Shown one piece after another: positions 18,223 to 25,608 of a stretch of DNA of 64,000 nt (its first letter is position 1; every line of letters begins with the position of its first letter). The notes beneath the pieces are model-generated. The model saw nothing but the letters and a program-made list of their open reading frames with translations. It had not been told where the DNA came from and made no database searches. This DNA is from Bog-159 sp963707465 (GTDB lineage: Bacteria; Acidobacteriota; Terriglobia; Bryobacterales; Bryobacteraceae): the NCBI GenBank assembly GCA_963707465.1, contig CAVPQK010000023.1, forward strand, positions 62,001 through 126,000, in the 5' to 3' direction. A program made the translations under genes and the position numbers.

Positions 18223-18599
18223 TATGGCGCCCGGCTCAAGTGGACTTTGCCGGTGATCGCAGAGCCATCCATTGTCCCGCTGATTTCGCCGTCCAGCCGG
18301 TCGCCGTCGAACGTGAGGGTGAACTTCACCAGGCCATTCGCTTCCGTCGAGGAAACCTCGAAGGTCAGCCGCTTGCCATCCAGTTTCGCGCTGCGAATAT
18401 TCTCGCCGGTCTGGTCTTCCTGCCGCCCGATGGCGCCCGTGATCGCCCCGGCCTTCTGCTGCAGGTCGGCGCGCACCCGCACCTCGATGTTGGGGCCCCC
18501 TGAAGGGTCCTCCACATTCACGGTTCCGGTCCATTTGCCGGACACATCCGCCGCCATCAGAGTCGCGGCCAGGCAGGGTAACAACCAGAGCTTCTGCAT
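18222..18599 (-). CDS. small secreted protein of unknown function
   Basis: 125 residues with a signal peptide (LWLLPCLAATLMA). The mature part opens DVSGKWTGTVNVEDP and is a run of short beta-strands (LDGKRLTFEVSS, LVKFTLTFDGDRLDGEISG, SAITGKVHLSR). This resembles small acidobacterial secreted barrels, often annotated only as hypothetical. The repeated 'DG..L.G' strand pairs suggest an up-and-down barrel, possibly ligand-binding. The start is set at the ATG at 18599, which opens the signal peptide. It is divergent from the cyclophilin gene with 49 bases between. Its stop codon lies at the edge of a hairpin repeat. Confidence 0.75.
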   Translation of the reverse strand: MQKLWLLPCLAATLMAADVSGKWTGTVNVEDPSGGPNIEVRVRADLQQKAGAITGAIGRQEDQTGENIRSAKLDGKRLTFEVSSTEANGLVKFTLTFDGDRLDGEISGTMDGSAITGKVHLSRAP

Positions 18600-18633
18600 C
18601 GCCTTCGATAGCTTATCACGCCGCGAAACAGGA

Positions 18634-18639
18634 TAGAAT
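18634..18639 (+). promoter_or_regulatory. possible -10 element, leaderless start
   Basis: TAGAAT (5/6 to consensus) followed by AA ends nine bases before the ATG at 18649. No ribosome binding site is visible. The same GATAGAATAA / GTTAGAATAA block is found just before the pheS (23308) and yqeY (44550) starts. Confidence 0.35.
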
Positions 18640-18648
18640 AAAGGGCTT

Positions 18649-19323
18649 ATGAAAACGACTATTGGTTTGCTCGCGATTCTGGCCGGGGCGTTCGCCCAAA
18701 CTCCCCCCGCCGCGCAACATAAGGCGCCGATGGTGAATCCTGCATTATACAAACGCCAAGCCCCCGCGAAATTCAAGGTGAAATTCACCACCACCAAGGG
18801 GGATTTCGTAGTGGAGGTGCACCGCGACTGGGCCCCGATCGGCGCCGACCGGTTTTACAATCTCGTGCGCGGCGGTTATTTTGACGGCGGACCGTTCTAC
18901 CGCGTCAGGACCGGCTTCATGGCCCAATTCGGCTTTAGCCCCAGCCCGGCCGTGAACAAGGCTTGGAGCAGCGCCACCATCAAAGACGACCCCGTCACGC
19001 AGAGCAACAAGCCTGGCTATATCACCTTCGCTCAGACGGGCTCCCCGAACTCCCGCTCGACCCATCTGTTCATCAATTACATCGACAACTCGCGCTTAGA
19101 CGGCCAAGGCTTCGCTCCGTTTGGACAGGTGGTCGAGGGGATGGAGGTGGTAGGCAAGCTGAACCCGGAGTACGGGGATGGAGATCAAGAGAAAATAAGC
19201 GCGGGCGGCGCGGCATTCGTGAAGCGCACCTACCCGAGAATGGACCTGATCCTGAAGGCGGAAGTGATGCCGGCGGACAAACCGGCGACGCCCGTGCCAG
19301 CCGCCGCTCCGAAGAAGCAGTAG
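18649..19323 (+). CDS. cyclophilin-type peptidyl-prolyl isomerase, exported
   Basis: 224 residues. A signal peptide (LLAILAGAFAQ) is followed by a cyclophilin domain (residues ~42-205) that isomerises X-Pro bonds in exported proteins. Family landmarks: FTTTKGDFVVEVHRDWAP, FYNLVRGGYFDGGPFYRV (with the catalytic FYRV Arg), GFMAQFG, and SRSTHLFINYIDN. The F-x-N-L-x-x-GYYDG core is well kept. The C-terminus is Ala/Pro/Lys-rich and probably unstructured. It is likely a periplasmic folding factor. Confidence 0.92.
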   Translation: MKTTIGLLAILAGAFAQTPPAAQHKAPMVNPALYKRQAPAKFKVKFTTTKGDFVVEVHRDWAPIGADRFYNLVRGGYFDGGPFYRVRTGFMAQFGFSPSPAVNKAWSSATIKDDPVTQSNKPGYITFAQTGSPNSRSTHLFINYIDNSRLDGQGFAPFGQVVEGMEVVGKLNPEYGDGDQEKISAGGAAFVKRTYPRMDLILKAEVMPADKPATPVPAAAPKKQ

Positions 19324-19334
19324 CCTCGCCCTCG

Positions 19335-19652
19335 TTACCCCTGCGTCGCGGGAGACGGCGCAGGTTTCTGTGCCGCCGGGGCCGCACTGGCCTTGGCCGG
19401 CTGCGCCTTGGGCACCACCGCAGGTTCCATGGCGCGCCGGATCATGAACGCCAGGAAAAGCCCAAACGCCAGCGCGATCAACAGGCACGTGAGAAACAGG
19501 AAAAGACCATCCACCGATCCGGCTTGACCGCTGACCAGTAGCCAGCCCGCTGCCCCCAGCGACGCGATCTCCACCACCACACTGAACAGAAATAGAATTG
19601 CGCGATCCGACACAGTCCCCCTCAGAGCGGCGGAAATACCGCCGAAAATCAT
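19335..19652 (-). CDS. small two-helix membrane protein
   Basis: 105 residues of unknown function. Two hydrophobic segments (ILFLFSVVVEIASLGAAGWLL and LFLFLTCLLIALAFGLFLAFMI, near residues 19-40 and 50-71) are followed by a cytoplasmic-looking Ala/Pro/Lys tail (KAQPAKASAAPAAQKPAPSP). The tail resembles that of the convergent cyclophilin in composition. There is no recognised domain. Confidence 0.6.
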   Translation of the reverse strand: MIFGGISAALRGTVSDRAILFLFSVVVEIASLGAAGWLLVSGQAGSVDGLFLFLTCLLIALAFGLFLAFMIRRAMEPAVVPKAQPAKASAAPAAQKPAPSPATQG

Positions 19653-19713
19653 TGTAAGTGTTTGGATGGACTATCGGCAAGTGAAACCAAACGCCCTGCC
19701 CCTTCGCCATGTG

Positions 19714-19719
19714 TATAAT
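19714..19719 (+). promoter_or_regulatory. -10 element upstream of tldD
   Basis: A perfect TATAAT at 19714-19719, 24 bases before the ATG at 19744, with GGGAGG as ribosome binding site in between. No convincing -35 at 16-18 bases. Confidence 0.4.
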
Positions 19720-19743
19720 CGATAGTTCGGGAGGCGACAAACC

Positions 19744-21327
19744 ATGATCACCAGTGGGCTCACCAGACGCGCGTTCCTTGAGACCGGCACGGCCGCGGCG
19801 CTGGCCACGCGCCTGTTCGCGGCTCCGCAAGGTTCGACCAAGCCCAACCCCGATCTGGAAAACCTGGGAGCGGCAGCGCTGCGCGAAGCCAAGAAACTCA
19901 AAGCCTCATATGCCGACATCCGCATCATTCGCTACCGCCAGCAATTCCTCACCGTGCGCCTGAACCCCGAGCGCGGCACGGGCAAGATTCTGGAAGTGCC
20001 GGTGGTCTCAGATGGCGGATCGTTCGGCTTCGGCGTGCGCGTGATCGTGGACGGCGCATGGGGCTTCGCCGCCTCGCCTTTGGTCGCCAAAGAGGAGATC
20101 GCGCGCATGGTGGGCGAGGCCGTGGCGGTGGCGCGCGCTAACGCCGCCATCCGCACCAAACCGGTGGAACTGGCGCCCGTGCCCGTGTATCGCGAGCGCT
20201 GGCAGACGCCGCATGAACGCGATCCGTTCGCCGTGCCCCTCGAAGAGAAGCTGGAGCTGATTCGCACCGCGGCCGCCGAGGTGAAGAAAGAGAAGGGAGT
20301 CTTCTCGGCCAGTTGCAATCTGTCGTTCCGCTCCGAAGACAAGTACTTCGCTTCGTCGGTGGGTTCTTCCATCCAGCAGCTCAACCTGCAGACTTACGCC
20401 GTGGTGAACGCCACCGCGGTGGATTTCAAGCGCGGGCTTTCGAAGTCGCGCCGCTACGAGCCCCAGCAGGTCACCGCCGGCTACGAATACGTGCCGCTGA
20501 TGAACCTGGTCGAAAATGCGCAGCGCATCCGCGCGGAGGTGGTCGAGCACCTGAACGCGCCGCCGGTTACGCCTGGCAAAAAGGACCTGGTTTTGATGCC
20601 CAGCCATCTCTGGCTCACCATTCACGAAAGCATCGGGCATTCGACAGAACTGGACCGCGCGCTGGGTTACGAGGCCAATTACGCGGGCACCAGCTTTCTG
20701 ACCACGGATAAGATGGGCACACTCCGCGTGGGCAGCGACCTGATGAATATCTGGGGCGACCGCACCACCGACCGGGGCCTCGCCACCACCGGCTTCGACG
20801 ACGATGGCGTGAAGGCCATTAAGTTTCCCATCATCGAGAAGGGCATTTTCAAGCACTACCAGACCATCCGCGACCAGGCCCATCTGATCGGCGAACATGA
20901 GTCGCGCGGCTGCTGCTATGCCGACAATTGGTCGAGTGTCCCGTTCCAGCGCATGCCCAACGTTTGGCTGGAGCCAGGCAAATCCGGAACCAATATCGAA
21001 GACCTGATCTCGGGTGTCGACGACGGCATCCTGATCGATGGCGATGGCAGCTTCTCCATCGATCAGCAGCGCTACAATTTCCAATTCGGCGGCGACGCCT
21101 TCTGGGAGATCAAGCACGGCAAGAAGCAGGGCATGGTCTCGCGGGTGGCCTATCAATCGCGCACCACCGATTTCTGGCAATCGCTCGACCTCATCGCCGG
21201 ACCCAGCTACTGGCAGCAGTGGGGCGCGCCCAACGACGGCAAGGGCGAGCCGGCCCAGAGCAACTCCGTCAGCCACGGTTGTGCGCCGTCCCGTTTCCGT
21301 CAGGTGAATGTCATTCAAACGGACTGA
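19744..21327 (+). CDS. tldD: TldD-type metalloprotease subunit, Tat signal
   Basis: A 527-residue TldD/PmbA family protease subunit. In other bacteria TldD and TldE form a heterodimer that degrades unfolded peptides and matures some RiPPs. The zinc site is HESIGH (His294-Glu295 and His299), the TldD-specific HExxxH form. Further TldD marks are GHSTELDRALGYEANYAGTSF and a late ESRGCCYADNW. The N-terminus SGLTRRAFLETGTAAALATRLFA is a twin-arginine signal, so this copy is probably exported, unlike the cytoplasmic E. coli protein. The TldE partner starts four bases after the stop. No RiPP precursor is visible in the neighbourhood. Confidence 0.9.
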   Translation: MITSGLTRRAFLETGTAAALATRLFAAPQGSTKPNPDLENLGAAALREAKKLKASYADIRIIRYRQQFLTVRLNPERGTGKILEVPVVSDGGSFGFGVRVIVDGAWGFAASPLVAKEEIARMVGEAVAVARANAAIRTKPVELAPVPVYRERWQTPHERDPFAVPLEEKLELIRTAAAEVKKEKGVFSASCNLSFRSEDKYFASSVGSSIQQLNLQTYAVVNATAVDFKRGLSKSRRYEPQQVTAGYEYVPLMNLVENAQRIRAEVVEHLNAPPVTPGKKDLVLMPSHLWLTIHESIGHSTELDRALGYEANYAGTSFLTTDKMGTLRVGSDLMNIWGDRTTDRGLATTGFDDDGVKAIKFPIIEKGIFKHYQTIRDQAHLIGEHESRGCCYADNWSSVPFQRMPNVWLEPGKSGTNIEDLISGVDDGILIDGDGSFSIDQQRYNFQFGGDAFWEIKHGKKQGMVSRVAYQSRTTDFWQSLDLIAGPSYWQQWGAPNDGKGEPAQSNSVSHGCAPSRFRQVNVIQTD

Positions 21328-21330
21328 ACC

Positions 21331-22695
21331 ATGCTCACCAGAGAACAAGCCCAGAAGATTACGGAAAAGGCGCTCTCGTTTTCCACTTTTCCCGAATGCG
21401 ATATCAGCGTGAACAGCTCGGAACAGGCCTTCATCCGTTTCGCGCTCAATGATGTGACCACGTCGGGCTTCACCGTGGAACAATCGATGTCGATTTCGTC
21501 GGTGCGCGACGGCCAGAGCGGCTCCACGCGCGTGGACGAATTCGACGACGACTCGCTGCGTGAAGCGGTGAAGCGCACCGAGCGCCTGGCGATGATCGCG
21601 CCGCCCAATCCGGAGCGCATGCCGCCGCTCGAAAAGCAGAAGTATCCGGAGTTGGAGAACTATGCCGCCTCGACGGCCAGCGCCCGCAACCAAGTGATGA
21701 TTCCGCATATTCGCGCGATCATGGATGGCGCTAAGGGAAACAGCCTGCAGGCCGCGGGATTCTTCGAGCGGTCGGCGGAAACCGCGGCGATCGCCAATAA
21801 GCAGGGAAATTTCGGGTATGGGCGGGTTACCGACGCGCACCTATCGGCCACCATCCGCAATGCGGCTGGAACCAGTTCTGGTTGGGCATCGCAACCGGCC
21901 GTGCGCATCGAGAGCATCGACGGCGCGGCGGTGGCCAAAACGGCCGTCGACAAATGCGTGCACTGGAAGGATCCCAAGCGCCTCGATCCCGGAAAATACA
22001 CCGTGGTCCTGGAACCCACTGCCACCGGAGACCTGGTGCAGATGATGGGTTTCGGCATGCAGGCGCGCGCCGCCGAAGAGGGCCGCAGCTTCCTGAGCAA
22101 AAAAGGCGGCGGTACGCTGGCCGGCGAGAAACTGTTCCCGGATTTCATCACGCTGCGGTCGGACCCGTTCAATAAGCTCTATTCGGCGCTACCTTGGGGC
22201 GGCGGCGGGTTTGGCTTCGGCGGCGGTGGTGGCGGCGCAGGCGGCGGCCTTCCCGCCGATCGTGTCACCTGGATTGAAAACGGCGTGGTGAAGAACCTGA
22301 TTTATGACCGCTATTGGGCCGCCAAGGCCGGCAAGCAGCCCACCCCCGCGCCCGGCCGCCTGGTGCTGGAAGGCGGCGGCAAAAGCCTCGCCGATTTAAT
22401 CGCGTCGGTGGATCGCGGACTGTTGGTCACGCGCTTCTGGTACATCCGCGTGGTCAATCCGAAGACCATGCAGGTCACCGGACTCACGCGCGATGGCGTC
22501 TTCCTGATCGAGCAGGGCAAAGTCACTGGGCCGGTCATGAACTTCCGCTTCAACCAAAGCCCCGTCGAGATGCTGAAGAACACCGTGGCCATGGGCACAC
22601 CGGTGCGTGTGCGCGGCGGCGAAGGCGGCGGCATGATTGCGCCCGCCATTGTGGCGAAGGATTTTTCCTTCACCAGCGTGTCCGATGCCGTGTGA
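21331..22695 (+). CDS. TldE/PmbA-type metalloprotease subunit
   Basis: A 454-residue TldD/PmbA family protein without the HExxxH motif, hence the TldE (non-catalytic) partner of the preceding gene. It keeps the family layout: N-terminal domain to ~190, then GKYTVVLEPTATGDLVQMMGF and the C-terminal DRGLLVTRFWYIRVVNPKTMQVTGLTRDGVF. A Gly-rich loop, GGGGFGFGGGGGGAGGG (near residues 290-306), is an unusual insertion, possibly flexible. It has no signal peptide of its own, whereas its partner has a Tat signal, so it may be carried out as a complex (inference). Confidence 0.88.
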   Translation: MLTREQAQKITEKALSFSTFPECDISVNSSEQAFIRFALNDVTTSGFTVEQSMSISSVRDGQSGSTRVDEFDDDSLREAVKRTERLAMIAPPNPERMPPLEKQKYPELENYAASTASARNQVMIPHIRAIMDGAKGNSLQAAGFFERSAETAAIANKQGNFGYGRVTDAHLSATIRNAAGTSSGWASQPAVRIESIDGAAVAKTAVDKCVHWKDPKRLDPGKYTVVLEPTATGDLVQMMGFGMQARAAEEGRSFLSKKGGGTLAGEKLFPDFITLRSDPFNKLYSALPWGGGGFGFGGGGGGAGGGLPADRVTWIENGVVKNLIYDRYWAAKAGKQPTPAPGRLVLEGGGKSLADLIASVDRGLLVTRFWYIRVVNPKTMQVTGLTRDGVFLIEQGKVTGPVMNFRFNQSPVEMLKNTVAMGTPVRVRGGEGGGMIAPAIVAKDFSFTSVSDAV

Positions 22696-22709
22696 GATAG
22701 GCTGGCGGC

Positions 22710-23270
22710 CTACTTGGCGGGCGTTGTCGTGGGCGGGGCCGCGCGGACCAGAGTGTAGGCATGGCGAAACGTGAACGTCTGACCCGGCGCCGCTGTTTCG
22801 CGCGTGATCTCGAGGATGTTTCGTCCGATGCGGATGGTCGTCCGCACGTCTACCGCGACCTGATTTTCGGTGCCCGGGCCTGTGAGCGTCAGACTGCCAC
22901 GCCCCTGCTTGAGCTGAGCCAGGCCGGCGATGGCATAGCTGGATTCGAGCTTGCCGGCGGCGTCCAAAACGGCGTAGCGGGCGGCGACGGGGTCGATACG
23001 AACGAGCGAGGTCTCCGTGACGGTTTTCGCCGGGCCGTCGTCGTAGACGTAGCTGAAGCGCAGGCCGGCTCCGGCTGATTCGATGCGGAGCCATGTCGGC
23101 AGCTTCACGCGCTTGGTTGAGGCGGCCGGCTCCGAGAAGTCCCGGTATTCCAGCGTACCGGCCCAGGAGCCGACCAGTGCCTGCTGGAGTTCAGCGATGC
23201 TCTGTGCCTGGAGGCGGCCGGTCAGCGCCGCGAAGGCTAGCAGTGAGACAGCGAAAGGAAAGCCCCGCAT
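22710..23270 (-). CDS. secreted protein of unknown function
   Basis: 186 residues with a signal peptide (LLAFAALTGRLQAQ). The mature part contains ALVGSWAGTLEYRDF, LPTWLRIESAG, LRFSYVYDDGPAKTV, and ends in a Thr/Pro tail. The short strand-rich layout and the 'GSW.G.LEY' opening resemble lipocalin-like or small beta-barrel proteins that are common in this lineage. No catalytic motif. It is convergent with tldE and divergent from pheS. Confidence 0.65.
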   Translation of the reverse strand: MRGFPFAVSLLAFAALTGRLQAQSIAELQQALVGSWAGTLEYRDFSEPAASTKRVKLPTWLRIESAGAGLRFSYVYDDGPAKTVTETSLVRIDPVAARYAVLDAAGKLESSYAIAGLAQLKQGRGSLTLTGPGTENQVAVDVRTTIRIGRNILEITRETAAPGQTFTFRHAYTLVRAAPPTTTPAK

Positions 23271-23307
23271 ATGCTTCAGTATAATCGCGGCCTGCGCGCA
23301 AAGCGGT

Positions 23308-23313
23308 TAGAAT
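23308..23313 (+). promoter_or_regulatory. possible -10 element for pheS
   Basis: TAGAAT at 23308-23313, 14 bases before the ATG at 23328. A perfect TATAAT lies further up at 23280-23285, and either may serve the operon. No strong Shine-Dalgarno is visible before pheS. Confidence 0.35.
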
Positions 23314-23327
23314 AAAGCTTCCACCCG

Positions 23328-24350
23328 ATGCTCGAATCCCAACTGTCGTCTCTCGAATTCGACGCGCTGGCGCGCATCCGGACCGCCCGTTCGCCGCAGG
23401 ATTTGGAAGCGGTGCGCATCGAGGTGCTCGGCCGCAAAGGTTCGCTGACGCAAGCCGGCAAAGACATGGGCAAAGTGGCGCCGGAGGACCGCGCGCGCAT
23501 CGGCAAGCTGCTCAACGCCGCCAAGCAATCGATCGAGTCGGCCTTCGCCTCCCGGCAGGGCCAGTTCGACGCCCAGGCCCTGGAGGCCCGACTCTCCGCC
23601 GAATGGCTGGACCTCACACTCCCCTCGCCCGGCCCGCAAATGGGCCATCTGCACCCCATCACCCAGATTCAATCCGAAATCGAGGACCTCTTCGTCTCCC
23701 TTGGTTTCGCGGTTCTCGACGGCCCCGAGGTCGAAGACGAATACCATAATTTCGACGCGCTGAACATCCCCGCCGACCATCCCGCGCGCGATATGCAGGA
23801 CACCTTCTGGCTCAGCGACGGCAACCTGCTGCGCACTCACACATCGCCGGTGCAGGTGCGCGGCATGGAGCGCCTGGGACCGCCGCTGCGCATGATCGCG
23901 CCCGGCCGCGCCTTCCGCAACGAGAACGTGGACGCCTCCCACGAGCACACCTTTTATCAGCTCGAAGGCATGATGGTCGACCGCGATGTCTCCGTCGCGC
24001 ATCTGATCTACTTCATGAAGACGCTGCTTAGCGCCATCTTCAAGCGCGAAGTCACCGTGCGCCTGCGGCCAGGCTACTTCCCTTTCGTCGAACCCGGCTT
24101 TGAGCTGGATATCCAGTGTCTCATCTGCGGCGGGCCTGGCTGCCCGGTCTGTAAGCAGAGCGGATGGGTCGAACTGCTTCCCTGCGGCCTGGTGAATCCC
24201 AACGTGCTGCGCATGAGCGGCATCGATCCGGACGAGTGGAACGGCTTCGCCTTCGGCCTCGGCCTCACCCGCCTGGTGATGATGCGCTACGCCATTGACG
24301 ACATCCGCCTGCTGCAGAGCGGCGATCTGAGGTTCCTGAATCAGTTTTGA
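23328..24350 (+). CDS. pheS: phenylalanyl-tRNA synthetase alpha subunit
   Basis: 340 residues, usual length for PheS. It forms the catalytic half of the alpha2-beta2 enzyme that charges tRNA-Phe. The class II motif 2 region is SHEHTFYQLEGMMVDRDV, and the Phe-binding motif 3 region is GLGLTRLVMMRYAIDDIRLLQSGDLRFL. The N-terminal coiled-coil tRNA-binding arm spans residues ~1-85. A Cys pair set (CLICGGPGCPVC) at ~262-275 looks like a zinc knuckle, which occurs in some bacterial PheS. It is the first gene of a four-gene operon with an amidohydrolase, pheT and an HNH gene. Confidence 0.97.
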   Translation: MLESQLSSLEFDALARIRTARSPQDLEAVRIEVLGRKGSLTQAGKDMGKVAPEDRARIGKLLNAAKQSIESAFASRQGQFDAQALEARLSAEWLDLTLPSPGPQMGHLHPITQIQSEIEDLFVSLGFAVLDGPEVEDEYHNFDALNIPADHPARDMQDTFWLSDGNLLRTHTSPVQVRGMERLGPPLRMIAPGRAFRNENVDASHEHTFYQLEGMMVDRDVSVAHLIYFMKTLLSAIFKREVTVRLRPGYFPFVEPGFELDIQCLICGGPGCPVCKQSGWVELLPCGLVNPNVLRMSGIDPDEWNGFAFGLGLTRLVMMRYAIDDIRLLQSGDLRFLNQF

Positions 24351-24360
24351 TCCCCGCCCG

Positions 24361-25608
24361 ATGATCCCAAGGACCATTTTCGTTCTCGCATTTCTTGCTT
24401 CGCGCTTGCCTTGCCCGGCGCAAACCAGGGCCTTCGTAAATGGACTTTGGTTCGACGGCGAAACCTTTGTGCCCAGGACCGTCTACTCGATCGATGGCAA
24501 TCTGGCGAGCCAGCGGCCCGCGTCCGTCGAGTCGACCGTCGATCTGGCAGGCGGCTATGTAGCCCCCCCGTTCGGAGAGGCGCACAACCACAATGTGGAA
24601 CCGCTGAACAAGATCGAACCATTAGTGGCGCGTTACCTCCGTCACGGCATCTTCTACGTGAAGAATCCCAACTGTCTTCCGCATACCCGCGAACAGCTCG
24701 CGGGCCGCATTAACACTCCATCTACCATCGATGTCACATTCTCGAATGGCGGATTCACAGGCTCCGGCGGACATCCGATCGAATTTCAGGAACGCAACAT
24801 CCAGCGCGGCATCTGGACCAAGGCCGACGGGGAAGGCGCGTTTTATTACGTCGTCGATAACCAGGCCGATCTGGAGAGTAAGTGGCCGCGGCATCTTGCG
24901 ACTAAGCCGGACTTCGTCAAGACTTACCTGCTCTATAGCGAGGAATATGATGCCCGCAAGGACGCGGCGGCTTTCTACGGGTGGAAGGGCCTCGATCCAT
25001 CCATCCTGAAGAAAATCGTGGAGAAGGCCCACGCCGCGGGGCTCCGTGTCTCGACCCACATCGAATCCGCCGCGGACTTTCACAATGCGCTTGCGGCCGG
25101 TGTAGACGAGATCAATCATATGCCTGGATTCCGGATGTTTTCCGATGTGCGCCCGCATCCCGTTTCGGCCTTCGAGATCGGCGATTCGGATGCGCACCTC
25201 GCAGCCCGGCAGGGAACTTATGTCGTGACTACTTTGATTAACGCCCTGGACGGCGACAAGCGCAAGCAGCAGGACGCCCTGAATGTTCGTAATCTCAGGC
25301 TGCTCCACGCCGCCGGAGTACGGCTGGCCATCGGAAGCGATTCGTACCGCGTGGATGCTCTCGCCGAGGCGCTATATCTCGAGTCGTTGCACGCTCTCGA
25401 TAACTTATCGCTACTTAAGATGTGGTGCGAAACGACGGCGCAGACTATCTTTCCCGGCCAAAAACTCGGGTTTCTGAAGGACGGCTACGAAGCCAACTTC
25501 ATCGTCTTAGACGGCGACCCGCTCCGGGACTTCACGAATGTGACTAAGGTTCGGCGGCAGGTTAAGCATGGAAGGTCATTGTCAGTGCCGCCGGAAGTGG
25601 CTCAATGA
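24361..25608 (+). CDS. amidohydrolase family protein, secreted, inside the pheST operon
   Basis: A 415-residue binuclear-type amidohydrolase with a signal peptide (FVLAFLASRLPCPAQ). The metal ligands of the family can all be seen: HNH (His75, His77), candidate bridging Lys187 in DFVKTYLLYSEEYD, His233 in STHIES, His253 in INHMPG and Asp327 in AIGSDSY. The substrate is unknown; secreted relatives include prolidase- and imidazolonepropionase-like enzymes. Position is unusual: it starts 10 bases after pheS and its TGA overlaps the pheT ATG (ATGA at 25605-25608), so pheT translation is coupled to it. A synthetase operon does not normally carry a secreted hydrolase. Confidence 0.85.
   Translation: MIPRTIFVLAFLASRLPCPAQTRAFVNGLWFDGETFVPRTVYSIDGNLASQRPASVESTVDLAGGYVAPPFGEAHNHNVEPLNKIEPLVARYLRHGIFYVKNPNCLPHTREQLAGRINTPSTIDVTFSNGGFTGSGGHPIEFQERNIQRGIWTKADGEGAFYYVVDNQADLESKWPRHLATKPDFVKTYLLYSEEYDARKDAAAFYGWKGLDPSILKKIVEKAHAAGLRVSTHIESAADFHNALAAGVDEINHMPGFRMFSDVRPHPVSAFEIGDSDAHLAARQGTYVVTTLINALDGDKRKQQDALNVRNLRLLHAAGVRLAIGSDSYRVDALAEALYLESLHALDNLSLLKMWCETTAQTIFPGQKLGFLKDGYEANFIVLDGDPLRDFTNVTKVRRQVKHGRSLSVPPEVAQ

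Noticed and set aside
20008..21840. 610-residue minus-strand frame opposite tldD/tldE
   Set aside because: It is antisense to two convincing genes and has low-complexity Arg/His/Gly content without motifs.
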